From the NCBI GenBank assembly GCA_041725895.1, contig JBGRQA010000033.1:1-62395 (forward strand): a stretch of 62,395 bases of DNA. The letters run 5' to 3'. The DNA comes from JBGRQA01 sp041725895. GTDB taxonomy: Bacteria > Bacteroidota > Bacteroidia > Bacteroidales > Marinifilaceae. Position numbers and translations under genes: made by a program. Numbering within the stretch: position 1 is the first letter of the stretch; each line of letters starts with the position of its first letter. Positions 26,756 to 35,831 of the stretch are shown here, piece after piece. Under the pieces are notes generated by a model. It had not been told where the DNA came from, did not search any database, and saw nothing but the letters and a program-made list of their open reading frames with translations.

Positions 26756-26917
26756 TCTGGGACAAAAAAATCTTTTTCCGTGACAACCAGATCTGAATCC
26801 GTGACAAGCTGAAATGGTTACGGGACAGATAGAATTTTTATCCGGGACATCGAAAACTGGCTGCGGGACAACAGGTAAAGCTTCCGGGACAGAAAGATGA
26901 AGGTTTTCCCTGTCCCG
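26756..26917. repeat. Seven-copy 21-bp-period short repeat (TCCGGGACA cores)
   Basis: A nine-base core of consensus TCCGGGACA occurs at 26756, 26777, 26798, 26819, 26841, 26862 and 26883; intervals are 21,21,21,22,21,21. Each core is followed by a 12-base spacer (13 in one case) with no shared sequence. An inverted core TGTCCCG is at 26911-26917. The 22-base step shifts the reading frame, arguing against a coding role. The block lies between the palindromic repeats and the terminator of the unknown gene at 26980-27726. Confidence 0.85.
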
Positions 26918-26949
26918 AAAGCCAATGTGCTTCACTTTGAGCGCAAAAG

Positions 26950-26970
26950 AGGGAGCCGGATGGGCTCCCT
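26950..26970 (-). terminator. Intrinsic terminator of the unknown gene at 26980-27726
   Basis: AGGGAGCC and GGCTCCCT pair around a 5-base loop, followed on the minus strand by CTTTTGCG. It lies 10 bases beyond the gene's stop. Confidence 0.7.
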
Positions 26971-26979
26971 CTGCATCAG

Positions 26980-27726
26980 TTAACACACACTACTGTTCTC
27001 TTTTTTTCTGCGGTATTCTGCTTTCCGTTCCCGATTGTAACGGCTCGCGTAACTCAGGGCTTTCTTATGATCCTTACGGAAAACAAACTTGCCATAGCTG
27101 CGCACTTCGTCCACGGTTTCCTTGAGCAGGGTATAGGCCTGGTCGCGAATGAGCTTGTTGGCATCATCACTGTAGGTTTGGCCGTTTACTGCCGCCAGTA
27201 GGCCCGCCATGCGATCTGCTACCTCAGCGGCCTGGTCGCATTTGGTTACATCGAAATGGATGGCTGTCAGTGGCTCTGGGTTGTGCTTGCCCAAAACGGA
27301 CAGGTTGGCCAGATCCTGAATTGCATCGGCATGAGAATCTCCCTCTTTGATTTCTGCCAGTTTCTCCAGCAGGTTCTCGTCCATACGATAGGCAAATTCC
27401 ATGTTTTCGATGATATCATCGCGCAGTTCATACATGCCGGGGGCTTCCTGTTTCCAGGTATCCATGGCTTTCTGACGTTGAGAGGTTAATTCCGCCCAAT
27501 TGGCCTGAGCTGTTCGCAGTGCCCCGGTTCGTGCCAGAAGCTTTTCCAGCAGTACTTCGGGCATTCCGGCCAATTGCAGTTGAGAGAGGTCGATACTGGC
27601 CCGGTTGTGCAAATTCTCTGCTTCCTGCAGATAGATGCCTACGGGCATGTCACATTGCTTAATGTTCTCCTTCGGAACATTCTGAATCTCGGGAAGGAGA
27701 TTCTGTAGATCTTCCTGGTCCGACAT
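26980..27726 (-). CDS. Conserved-looking helical protein of unknown function
   Basis: The 248-residue, soluble, almost entirely alpha-helical protein has no signal peptide. Recognisable blocks include 'CDMPVGIYLQEAENLHNRA', 'EVLLEKLLARTGALRTAQANWAEL' and a strongly basic C-terminus ('KKALSYASRYNRERKAEYRRKKE'), which suggests nucleic-acid binding or a coiled tail. I recall no named domain. The G+C content of the gene is clearly higher than that of its flanks, suggesting a different origin, and it is immediately followed by the 21-bp-period repeat array; an association between the two is possible. Confidence 0.7.
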   Translation of the reverse strand: MSDQEDLQNLLPEIQNVPKENIKQCDMPVGIYLQEAENLHNRASIDLSQLQLAGMPEVLLEKLLARTGALRTAQANWAELTSQRQKAMDTWKQEAPGMYELRDDIIENMEFAYRMDENLLEKLAEIKEGDSHADAIQDLANLSVLGKHNPEPLTAIHFDVTKCDQAAEVADRMAGLLAAVNGQTYSDDANKLIRDQAYTLLKETVDEVRSYGKFVFRKDHKKALSYASRYNRERKAEYRRKKENSSVC

Positions 27727-28273
27727 AACTTAATGCTTTAAAATGAAACATGAATTCCTCCACTTATCTCTCCGCACATTTTTCTATGGTAAAATAGGTA
27801 CTCTGTTCCAAACCCTTGAAAAATCAGCTGCCATTGCTTTCTTTTTCAGCAACCTTTCTCCGGTTTTGAAATATTGTAGATTAAATTTACGCAATGAAAA
27901 TCAATTGATTGCAATTTGTTTAAGAGAAATTTTTACTTTTTTTGCCTTCCCTTACGGGGTGCGGAAAGCCGGAGGGAGGTCGTTCAGAACGGGACGAAAA
28001 ATGGGGTAAAATTCAAATATTATGCAATTCAGAGAGCTATGGGAGTAGGAGGCAAAACGCTAAAACTTTGATGGAAACCCACTGGTTGTAAAGATAGGAT
28101 AATAGGGATTGAATTCTGATATCTTTTTTGGAAGGGATGAGGTGGAGATTCATTAGTGAAACGAAATGAATTTTCCGGACATCGGAACGGGATTAGAACT
28201 ACGTATTTAGTGTTTGTCCTATCCCGTTCGGTATTTCTACATTCAATGTTTTATACTCTATTTTTTCAAGGTA
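27727..28273. other. 547-base intergenic region
   Basis: No gene can be supported. Plus-strand open frames at 27743-28009 and 28156-28338 lack domains. Near 27951 a short purine-rich stretch reads GGGGTGCGGAAAGCCGGAGGG, without an obvious structure. Confidence 0.45.
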
Positions 28274-29512
28274 TTATCCTTTCTTCAAATGAACGATTTG
28301 AACGATTAAATTGTCATCTTTTTTTAGCGATTTTATGAATTCAAGATAGTTCGGATTCAGCTTTTCCTGAATTCCTTTCTCTGCTATCTCTTTAATGCGT
28401 TTCTCATTTTTTGTGTACATAGAAATGGCCGGATAGTACGAAATCATATAGCGGTTATCCTGAATTGCCTGGTGGATGTAATTGCCACAACCGTCCAGAT
28501 CGTTTGTGAATCCATAGGCTTTGTGATCGGGATTCCCGATGGAGAAAAGCTCTCCCGTATGCTTGTTGTACAGGGCCAACTTTCTCTTCTCCTCGTAATT
28601 GGCTTTTGTATAACTTATCAGTACATAATCCTCGATTTCGTCCACCACTGTTTGTAGGTATGGGGCTGCCTTTCGTTCAAATTGATTGTAATCTTTCAGT
28701 CGTTCGATTCTACAATTTACAGGCAATTTGTATTTCCCTTTGTTGATGACATACAAAGGAGTCATTTCCTTTAGTGTCTTTATTTGAAATACGGTATCCC
28801 CATAGAAGGGCAAAAAATGCAAGACATTGTTCCAGCGATAGAATCGTTTTTCGAATGAGGTTGAGATCATGAAGCGGCCTTTCTGTATCGGATATTTTAC
28901 CGTATTGAAAAGATTTCCCAGGGTATCCCTGTGGGGGCCGGTAACCAAAAGTTTATGGGCTTCCTGTCCGCTAAAATTCTCGATTGAAGAAACTACTTTT
29001 GCCGAATCGAGCATTTCAAACTCTCGGTTCGGGAAATAGTCAAGACCTGTTTTGTATTCGCCCCCGAAATCATAAACCTGTATCTTGTGCGATTTTCCGG
29101 CATTCACGTAAAGCCTTCGATCCTTGCTATTGATGCAAAGGCCATAGATGTTGGCATACTCCCCGGGTCCACGTCCCTTTCTCCCTACCTGGCGAATGAA
29201 TTTCCCTTTCCGGTCGAATTGGAGAAGAGAATTGTATTGAGCCACAAAAATGAACGAATCGCTTACCTGCACCGACCATGCCTCTTTCACCATACTCTCG
29301 GGTAAGTTCTCCAATTTTATATACTCTACGCTATCGGCGATTTCGCTGAGCTTGATTTCTTTGTAGTTCTTGAAATTGTTGGCAAAATCAATCTCCACTG
29401 GATAGGGATTCCGGTCCCCGTTGGCAGCTGTTTTCCTGGTTTTGCTTTGGCATGAAAAGAGTCCCAGGGAAATAAGGATCAGAAAGCCAAGTCCTGCTAT
29501 TTTGCTATTCAT
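28274..29512 (-). CDS. 6-bladed beta-propeller lipoprotein
   Basis: The 412-residue protein has a lipoprotein signal peptide with lipobox 'LGLFSC' (lipid-anchored Cys21). Repeated propeller strands follow, with the family hallmark 'SDSVEYIKLE' start, 'SFIFVAQYNSLLQFDRKGKFIRQVGRKGRGPGEY' first-blade segment and later 'YVNAGKSHKIQVYDFGGEY'. These proteins are abundant in Bacteroidales and often sit beside FecI/FecR or Sus loci; none is adjacent here. The role is unknown, probably binding on the periplasmic or surface side. Confidence 0.88.
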   Translation of the reverse strand: MNSKIAGLGFLILISLGLFSCQSKTRKTAANGDRNPYPVEIDFANNFKNYKEIKLSEIADSVEYIKLENLPESMVKEAWSVQVSDSFIFVAQYNSLLQFDRKGKFIRQVGRKGRGPGEYANIYGLCINSKDRRLYVNAGKSHKIQVYDFGGEYKTGLDYFPNREFEMLDSAKVVSSIENFSGQEAHKLLVTGPHRDTLGNLFNTVKYPIQKGRFMISTSFEKRFYRWNNVLHFLPFYGDTVFQIKTLKEMTPLYVINKGKYKLPVNCRIERLKDYNQFERKAAPYLQTVVDEIEDYVLISYTKANYEEKRKLALYNKHTGELFSIGNPDHKAYGFTNDLDGCGNYIHQAIQDNRYMISYYPAISMYTKNEKRIKEIAEKGIQEKLNPNYLEFIKSLKKDDNLIVQIVHLKKG

Positions 29513-29994
29513 TGTATTTTTTTTTGATTCGTACCCGATTGGTGTAAAGCTTATGTTCGACTGCAGTCGTAGTTGATTCCTCTAAAGTACTAAATATATA
29601 TGTTATCTAGTGATGTGGTGTGAAAAAGTGAATACTTACTCGTATCGAGGGAGGTGTACTTTTTTGTGTTTTCCTTTGCGGAATGTGTATTGCCGGGGAT
29701 TTGTATCATAATTTCCAAATGCGATGAGGTGAGATTGGGAAATTATGGTTAGATTTGGGTGTGGTCTGCTTTTTTCCTTTGTAAAATAGGACAATCGTTG
29801 ATGGTGCTTTCGTGATTGTCAAAATGATACAGTTGCTCGGAACATTGATTTAACGTCATAATATGCGGAAAATCGTATGCATTTCGAAACTTTCGACGGG
29901 GCGATTCAATTTTATCTTAGGTTCAAAATAAGGAGGAAAAAAGAAGTGAAAATGACGAGTTTTAAAGAGCATTACAAACGAAAAAGAATAGGAA
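29513..29994. other. Divergent intergenic region, 480 bases
   Basis: It lies between the propeller lipoprotein (minus) and the DUF3667 gene (plus). It should contain two promoters. I see no RNA gene, repeat or strong hairpin. Confidence 0.45.
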
Positions 29995-30705
29995 ATGAAT
30001 ATTTGTAAAAGGTGCAATAATGTAATAGATGGAAACTTTTGTTCCAATTGTGGACAACCTGTAATGGTAAAAAGAATTAATGGACAATATCTTTTACACG
30101 AAATTGGAAGTATTTTAAATTTTCAGAAGGGGATTCTGTTAACGATAAAGGAGTTGCTGACAAAACCCGGCCAAAGCATTCGGGAATTTATTTCGGAGGA
30201 TAGAAACCGACTCGTAAAACCAATCCTGTTTATTATTGTTTCCTCGTTGATTTATACAATAATGATTCAAATTTTTCATATCGAAGATGGCTATGTGAGT
30301 TTTGATTACCCGGAAAACTCTGCAAGATCGTTACTATTAACATGGGTTCAAAAAAATTATGGCTACGCAAACATATTAATGGGGGTATTTATTTCTATCT
30401 GGGTAAAGATTTTTTTCAGAAAGTATGGTTACAATTTTTTTGAGATCCTGATTCTTTTGTGTTTTGTTATGGGCATATTCATGTTGCTACTTTCTGTTTT
30501 CGGACTTTTAGAGGGAGTAACAAAAATAAATATGATGCAAAAAGCCGGACTAATTGGAATTGTTTACTGCTCCTGGGCGATTGGACAATTTTTTGATAGG
30601 ACCAAAATTACAAACTACTTGAAAGCATCTCTTGCCTATTTTTTGGGAATGCTTACATTCACTTTTTTAGTATCAGGTTTAGGATATTTAATTGATATGC
30701 TGTAA
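29995..30705 (+). CDS. DUF3667 domain membrane protein
   Basis: The 236-residue protein opens with a zinc-ribbon (C-x-x-C...C-x-x-C: 'CKRCNNVIDGNFCSNCGQP'), followed by the family's 'LTIKELLTKPGQSIREFISEDRNRLVKPI' segment and then four to five membrane helices. This is the standard DUF3667 arrangement, widespread in Bacteroidota and of unknown function. It starts at ATG 29995 with an A-rich leader. It stands 50 bases before the serine hydrolase gene and may share a transcript with it. Confidence 0.88.
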   Translation: MNICKRCNNVIDGNFCSNCGQPVMVKRINGQYLLHEIGSILNFQKGILLTIKELLTKPGQSIREFISEDRNRLVKPILFIIVSSLIYTIMIQIFHIEDGYVSFDYPENSARSLLLTWVQKNYGYANILMGVFISIWVKIFFRKYGYNFFEILILLCFVMGIFMLLLSVFGLLEGVTKINMMQKAGLIGIVYCSWAIGQFFDRTKITNYLKASLAYFLGMLTFTFLVSGLGYLIDML

Positions 30706-30755
30706 AAACCAAAGCAAAACCGGATAGGAAGTAAATATCAAAATAATAGGATATC

Positions 30756-31892
30756 ATGAAATTCAAATTTTCTTTTTGGGCAGCTCTGTTTCTTGTATTC
30801 ATCAGCTGTCAGAATTCTACATCGAAACCTTCGTCGGATGAGATAGTTCGGCGCATGGAAAGCCTTGTTGCAGAAAATCAGATCCCCGGGCTGAACTTTT
30901 CCATTGTCTACCCCGATGGAAAACAGGAGGATTACTCCGTCGGTTTCGCTGATACGCTTCGCAAACAAAAACTGACCACCGAACATAACTTGTTCTCAGG
31001 AAGTATCGGTAAAACCTACTTGGTCGCTCTTTTCATGCAATTGGTGGAGGAAGGTCGAGTGGAGCTATCGGATCCGTTTGTGAAGTATTTCCCCGAAACC
31101 GAATGGTTGCAACTGTTGCCCAATGCAAACGACATAAGTATTAAGATGCTACTGTCTCATACCTCCGGCCTGCCCAGGTATGTGGATGAGAAAGGAGTTT
31201 GGGATACGCTGCAAGCCAATCCCGATAAGGTTTGGACCTATAAGGAACGTTTGTCCTTTATCTTTAATCACAAAGCTGTACATGCACCCGGTCAGGCCTG
31301 GGCCTATTCAGATTGTAATTATCTTCTACTGGGAATGCTGATCGAAAAATTGACCGGTTCCGATTTCTACGATGAGGTGAGAAGTAGGATTCTGGAGCCG
31401 GAAGAACTGCGGGCCACCTATCCGGCCATTAAGCGAAATCTACCCAATTTACCTGTTGGTTACTCGCGAATGCCTGAATTCTCCCGTTTAAATGGGATTG
31501 TGGTTTCGGATGGGAAGTATGCTTTCAATCCTCAAATGGAATGGACGGGTGGAGGTTTTGTATCCACCACAGCTGACCTGGCCCGATGGGCCAAACTGTT
31601 CTATGAGCATCAATTGTTTTCGGGTGAAGCACTGAAGCAAATAACCACCCCCAACCGTAACGGGATGGATCTGGGGAATGGTCAGCAGTATGGTATGGGG
31701 AGTTTTATTTACGATACCGAAATTGGAAAGGCTTACGGTCATACCGGTTTTGCACCCGGCTTTCGCTCTGTATTTGCTTACTATCCAAAGCAGAAAATTG
31801 CGGTGGCTTTGCAGCTCAATTCTGATTATTTGGGAGAGAAGATGAGTTTGATTCAATATCTGGATAGGATTCTTCATGGGATCAAAGTCTAG
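30756..31892 (+). CDS. Serine hydrolase lipoprotein, beta-lactamase class C/PBP4* fold
   Basis: The 378-residue protein has a lipoprotein signal (lipobox ending at Cys18), the SxxK catalytic motif S83-I-G-K86 ('FSGSIGKTYLV'), and a third-box HTG in 'YGHTGFAPGF'. The second box reads Tyr184-Ser-Asp rather than the usual Tyr-x-Asn. The fold is shared by class C beta-lactamases, D-Ala-D-Ala carboxypeptidases and esterases; whether it acts on beta-lactams cannot be told. The Asn-to-Asp change argues mildly against a classical beta-lactamase. It is transcribed with flanking plus-strand genes but with gaps of 50-60 bases. Confidence 0.88.
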   Translation: MKFKFSFWAALFLVFISCQNSTSKPSSDEIVRRMESLVAENQIPGLNFSIVYPDGKQEDYSVGFADTLRKQKLTTEHNLFSGSIGKTYLVALFMQLVEEGRVELSDPFVKYFPETEWLQLLPNANDISIKMLLSHTSGLPRYVDEKGVWDTLQANPDKVWTYKERLSFIFNHKAVHAPGQAWAYSDCNYLLLGMLIEKLTGSDFYDEVRSRILEPEELRATYPAIKRNLPNLPVGYSRMPEFSRLNGIVVSDGKYAFNPQMEWTGGGFVSTTADLARWAKLFYEHQLFSGEALKQITTPNRNGMDLGNGQQYGMGSFIYDTEIGKAYGHTGFAPGFRSVFAYYPKQKIAVALQLNSDYLGEKMSLIQYLDRILHGIKV

Positions 31893-31949
31893 GCAGACCG
31901 TGAAGTAAAATGCCTTTGAAAACAGTATTTAAAAATTGATTGCAAAACT

Positions 31950-32498
31950 ATGAAATCAAAACCTACGATTCACACTACTAAATCGGGAAATGAAATTCTT
32001 GTGCGGGAAGCCGTAACTTCTGATGCAGTATCACTGATTGCCTGCATCAAATCCTATTTGAAGAGCAACCTCATCCCCTTGACGGGGAATGAATTTAATC
32101 CATCCATTGAGGAGCAGTCGAAATGGATTGAGAATTTTCTGACCAACAGGAATGATCTGCTCCTGGTGGCGGAATACAAGGGACAGGTGATCGGGAACAT
32201 TGATCTTACAGCAGGGAAGCGTCGAATGCTGAAACATACCGGGCATTTGGGGATGGGAATTCATGAGGACTGGCAGAATCAGGGAGTGGGAACCATCCTG
32301 GTGGAGAAATTAATGGAGTGGATTGATAATTATTCTGAACTTGAGCTACTTTGGTTGCAGGTATTTGGAACGAATCAGAAGGGGATACGGCTTTACAAAA
32401 AGTTTGGATTTGCAGAGGAGGGGCGACAACCTGGTTTTATCAAAAATAGTGACGGAAAATATATTGACAATGTGATAATGACGCGTAGAAAGCAATAG
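31950..32498 (+). CDS. GNAT-family N-acetyltransferase
   Basis: The 182-residue protein has the GNAT acetyl-CoA pyrophosphate loop in 'GIHEDWQNQGVGTILVEKLMEW' (Q/R-x-x-G-x-G/A type) and the C-terminal 'WLQVFGTNQKGIRLYKKFGFAEEGR' strand-helix seen in RimI/L-like enzymes, ending in a 'DNVIMTR' strand. The acceptor (amino acid, protein N-terminus or small amine) is unknown. It is 57 bases downstream of the serine hydrolase gene. Confidence 0.88.
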   Translation: MKSKPTIHTTKSGNEILVREAVTSDAVSLIACIKSYLKSNLIPLTGNEFNPSIEEQSKWIENFLTNRNDLLLVAEYKGQVIGNIDLTAGKRRMLKHTGHLGMGIHEDWQNQGVGTILVEKLMEWIDNYSELELLWLQVFGTNQKGIRLYKKFGFAEEGRQPGFIKNSDGKYIDNVIMTRRKQ

Positions 32499-32612
32499 AG
32501 TAAAGGGGAATAGAGTACACCGCACAGATAAATTCTGAGGAAGAAACCATACCTGTGTAATTGCAGCAATAAGGAACAATACAGAACTTTCAAATAACTA
32601 AATACTGAAAAC

Positions 32613-34328
32613 ATGAACAAAAGCTCCGATCAACCCATCCAATTTTTCCGGAACATTGCCCTCACCTTTAGTGGTGGTGGCTACCGGGCCTCCACTTTTG
32701 CCCTGGGGGTGCTCTCGTATTTGAACCATGTGCAGTTCAAGGAGAAACCCCTGCTGGAGAATGTGAAGGGGCTGAGTACGGTGAGTGGGGGAACCCTTAC
32801 GGGGGCTACCTATGCTTGCTATCGGGCTAAGGGGGAGGGCTTTCAGTCCTTTTTCACCCATTTTTATGAGACGCTTGAGAAGGATCAGCTGTTGGGCACA
32901 GCCCTAAAGAAACTGGACAACGACCAGTTATGGAAAAATTCCCATAAGAAGCGTTCCCTGATCAATGCTTTTGCTTTGGCCTACGATGAGTTGCTGACCC
33001 AGGAAACTTTCCGCTGCTTGCACGAGAATCCTTCGCATTTGGAGGACATCTGTTTCAATGCTACAGACTTCTCATTTGGTTTGGCTTTCCGTTTCCAAAA
33101 CAGCGGCAAATTTGGGAACTACCGTCTGCAGAATTCCAACCTTAGCCTTTTGTCACAGGAAATGAAAATTTCGGACGCCATCGCTTCCTCCTCCTGTTTC
33201 CCCTTGGGCTTTGAGCCCCTTGTGATGCCCGATGATTTTGTGAGCGATCACAATTCTGAGGCCTACATCGCCATTAAGGTGCAGAAGGAGTTTAAAAATG
33301 GTGTTGGGATTATGGATGGAGGCATTGTTGACAACCAGGGTATTGGTAGCATTATGAATGCGGATGCAAGGCGGTCCCGGAAGGGGGAGGCTTTCGATCT
33401 GATAATGGTTTGCGATGTGGGGAGTTACTTTATGGAACCCTGGGTGTCCTCACAAATTGATATGAGTAGAAAGGGGTGGGGAAAGAGTCCCAGGCAGCTA
33501 TTCAATCTCCTGGTGAAGAAGTTGAGATCCAGCTGGTGGATGTGGTTACCCATTCTGCTGAGCGCCGTACTTTTGGTGTTGGGGTTGCAATTCCAAGCAG
33601 GCACAGGCTTTCTTATTGGTGGAGGTGCAGTGGGAATGCTGGGGCTGTTGGCCATTGCCCTAAAAATTGGTATTGCCAGACTGGAGGATAGCGTCTTGGA
33701 CAAGTGGGATTGGATTAAGGGCATGGTGCCGGGCTTTATCCGGGACAAACTGGTTCGGTTCGAAAACCTAAAATTGCGATTGATTCGCAGAATGCTGGAG
33801 GAGCGTGGCACATCTGCCGTGAAGATGATTAGTGAAATATTCCTGAAGCAGATCCGAAGACTCAACTATCAGCTTTTTTACACCGATGAACACCTGAAGC
33901 ACCGGAGAATCAGTACCCTGATTTATGAACTGACCAAGGAGCAATACAAGCATTCGGAATCGGATGAGAAGGAGGAGGAGGAGAAGCTGGAGCAGATTCA
34001 GGAGCCGGGCGACCGAATCTATGCATCGGCAAAAATAGCCAGTGAAATGGGAACTACCCTTTGGTTTACTCAAGAGGATAAAGATGTACACAGGCTGAAG
34101 AATTTGGTTTCCTGTGGTCAATACACCGCCTGCTATAATCTGTTGAAGTACTGCATCGATCTGAAGAAAGATAGAGCCCCGGTGGATGATCCTCAATTGC
34201 TGGATGAAATGATCGAAGTATTCCAGAAGGATTGGACGGAGTTCATAGATAATCCATACTTCCTTCACGATGGCCTACTGGAGGTCGCAAAGGTTGAAGA
34301 GGTGAATGATGCACTGGTGGAGGTGTAA
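32613..34328 (+). CDS. Patatin-like phospholipase with internal membrane segment
   Basis: The 571-residue protein has the patatin glycine-rich loop 'FSGGGYRAS' (19-27), a nucleophile elbow with Ser58 ('TVSGGT'), and the catalytic Asp235 in the DGG motif ('GIMDGG'), so the Ser-Asp dyad is complete. Between about residues 308-327 and 331-352 are two adjacent hydrophobic helices, after which a ~200-residue charged helical domain follows ('EKEEEEKLEQIQE'). The two helices may anchor the protein in a membrane. Lipase activity on phospholipids is the family prediction; substrate and role unknown. No nucleotide cyclase is nearby, so a CBASS CapV-type role is unlikely. Confidence 0.87.
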   Translation: MNKSSDQPIQFFRNIALTFSGGGYRASTFALGVLSYLNHVQFKEKPLLENVKGLSTVSGGTLTGATYACYRAKGEGFQSFFTHFYETLEKDQLLGTALKKLDNDQLWKNSHKKRSLINAFALAYDELLTQETFRCLHENPSHLEDICFNATDFSFGLAFRFQNSGKFGNYRLQNSNLSLLSQEMKISDAIASSSCFPLGFEPLVMPDDFVSDHNSEAYIAIKVQKEFKNGVGIMDGGIVDNQGIGSIMNADARRSRKGEAFDLIMVCDVGSYFMEPWVSSQIDMSRKGWGKSPRQLFNLLVKKLRSSWWMWLPILLSAVLLVLGLQFQAGTGFLIGGGAVGMLGLLAIALKIGIARLEDSVLDKWDWIKGMVPGFIRDKLVRFENLKLRLIRRMLEERGTSAVKMISEIFLKQIRRLNYQLFYTDEHLKHRRISTLIYELTKEQYKHSESDEKEEEEKLEQIQEPGDRIYASAKIASEMGTTLWFTQEDKDVHRLKNLVSCGQYTACYNLLKYCIDLKKDRAPVDDPQLLDEMIEVFQKDWTEFIDNPYFLHDGLLEVAKVEEVNDALVEV

Positions 34329-34349
34329 GGATTTAATTCCATTTATTAC

Positions 34350-34381
34350 AAAGGCGCACAAAGTATGTTTTGTGCGCCTTT
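34350..34381 (+). terminator. Hairpin terminator after the patatin-like gene
   Basis: AAAGGCGCACAAA and TTTGTGCGCCTTT are perfectly complementary around a 6-base loop, 21 bases after the stop. The sequence belongs to the style of dispersed 'CAAAGGCGCACAAAG' intergenic motifs. Confidence 0.6.
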
Positions 34382-34491
34382 GTGCTGTTCCTAGTGCCAA
34401 TTTGTGGTCTGTTTCTTTTTCGAATAGTATTGTGCTACATTTTTCTATCAATGAAAATCTATTCGTATCTTGGATATGGTAAATTGATAGC

Positions 34492-35190
34492 ATGAAGAAG
34501 TTTGGACTAATTGGGGGGACCTCATGGCATTCTACGGTGGAATACTATTCCATGATCAATCATGAGGTGAATGAGTTTTACGGGAACAATACCAATCCAC
34601 CGCTGCATTTGGTGAATCTGAACCAACGAAAGATTACTGATTTGCAGGAGTTGGGGAAATGGGATGAGGTTGCGGATATCTATATTGCGGCTGCCAGGGA
34701 TTTGGAAGCTGTTGGAGTGGAAGGAATTGCTTTCTGTGCCAATACCCCACACAAGGTTTATGAAGAGGTGCAATTGGAAATTGATGTTCCTGTTCTGCAC
34801 ATAGCAGATGCTGTTGGAGAATTCATTCAAAGCAAGGGATTTGCCTCTGTGGGCCTGCTTGGGACACGGTTCACGATGGAGGATGATTTTATTCGGAAAA
34901 GATTATTGGAGGGTTTCGGCATCCAAACGATTGTTCCGCATCAGGAGGATCAGCATAAAATGCATCAGGGCTTGCATTGGGAAATGGTTATGGGCAATTT
35001 CCCGGAAACTTTGCAATACTTTTTCTTGGAAGTGATTGATCACCTTGCCGCCGAAGGGGCTGAGGCCGTAATTTTGGGCTGTACCGAATTTCCTCTTCTT
35101 TTACAGGACTGTACCAGCCGTATACCCTATGTGGATTCGGTGGTCTGCCATGTGGAGGCTATTGTGGAGTTTATTATGGGGGGAGAGTAG
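34492..35190 (+). CDS. Aspartate/glutamate racemase family protein
   Basis: The 232-residue protein has 'FGLIGGTSWHSTVEYY' at its start and both catalytic cysteines: Cys82 in 'IAFCANTPHK' and Cys197 in 'VILGCTEFPLLL'. Such proteins interconvert L- and D-aspartate or related amino acids, or act as hydantoin/maleate-type isomerases. It lies 160 bases after the patatin gene and 100 before a hotdog thioesterase. A D-aspartate supply for peptidoglycan is one possibility. Confidence 0.9.
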   Translation: MKKFGLIGGTSWHSTVEYYSMINHEVNEFYGNNTNPPLHLVNLNQRKITDLQELGKWDEVADIYIAAARDLEAVGVEGIAFCANTPHKVYEEVQLEIDVPVLHIADAVGEFIQSKGFASVGLLGTRFTMEDDFIRKRLLEGFGIQTIVPHQEDQHKMHQGLHWEMVMGNFPETLQYFFLEVIDHLAAEGAEAVILGCTEFPLLLQDCTSRIPYVDSVVCHVEAIVEFIMGGE

Positions 35191-35289
35191 AGTGTGTTAG
35201 GTTTTGTATTCGAGAGTGTATTTTCCCAAACGGACAGATTTTATTATTGTTGACAATACAATCTATAATGCGAGTAAAAATATATACCT

Positions 35290-35751
35290 ATGAAAGGAAT
35301 TCAGGATTACTACCCCGATCATTTCAGCCAGTGCTATGGCTGTGGTCGTTTGAATGAGCACGGCTACCAATTGAAAACCGTTTGGGATGGTGAGGAGACA
35401 CTGACCCGATTTACACCCAAAGAATATCATACCGCCATCCCAGGCTCGGTATATGGTGGCTTGCTGGCTTCCCTAATTGATTGCCACGGTACTGGTTCTG
35501 CAGCCCTTGCTCTTGCCAAAGCGCAAGGCTTAGAATTGAAAGACTTCAATGCTCCACGTTGCGTAACAGGATCCCTTCAGGTAAGTTACAGGAAACCCAC
35601 ACCAATCGACTGCTCCCTGGAAATTCGAGGTACCATAAAAGAGGTAAAGGGCCGGAAAGTGGTTGTAGAGATCCGGTTGCTCTCCAAGGGAGAGGTTTGT
35701 GTTACGGGTGAGGTAATCGCCATTCAGGTATCGGATGATTTTGGGAGATAG
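35290..35751 (+). CDS. PaaI-family hotdog thioesterase
   Basis: The 153-residue protein carries a hotdog fold with the 'IPGSVYGGLLASLIDCHGTGSAALAL' helix-turn segment and a central 'TGSLQVSYRKPTPIDCSLEIRG' strand pair. The N-terminal 'CYGCGRLNEHG' is a distinctive cysteine pair seen in this subgroup. It hydrolyses acyl-CoA thioesters of unknown chain type. A lipoprotein gene follows on the same strand. Confidence 0.85.
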   Translation: MKGIQDYYPDHFSQCYGCGRLNEHGYQLKTVWDGEETLTRFTPKEYHTAIPGSVYGGLLASLIDCHGTGSAALALAKAQGLELKDFNAPRCVTGSLQVSYRKPTPIDCSLEIRGTIKEVKGRKVVVEIRLLSKGEVCVTGEVIAIQVSDDFGR

Positions 35752-35831
35752 TCGTTTTGACTTCTATCTCACAATCTTCAGTATTTCAGTGTTTGGTATG
35801 TGGAGTAATCAATAAAAAATCGAAAAAAGTT

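Noticed and set aside
26298..26917. CRISPR array
   Set aside because: The palindromic units are ~105 bases and the short cores are only 9 bases with 12-base gaps; neither fits CRISPR repeat/spacer sizes and no cas gene is present.
26663..26986. 107-codon minus-strand frame over the 21-bp repeat array
   Set aside because: It opens with GTG inside the end of the neighbouring gene, runs through the terminator, and its heptad-like pattern merely reflects the 21-bp DNA period; the single 22-base step breaks any consistent frame.
32613..34328. CBASS-type CapV effector
   Set aside because: The patatin-like protein has no adjacent nucleotidyltransferase or accessory genes, and the flanking genes are ordinary metabolism.
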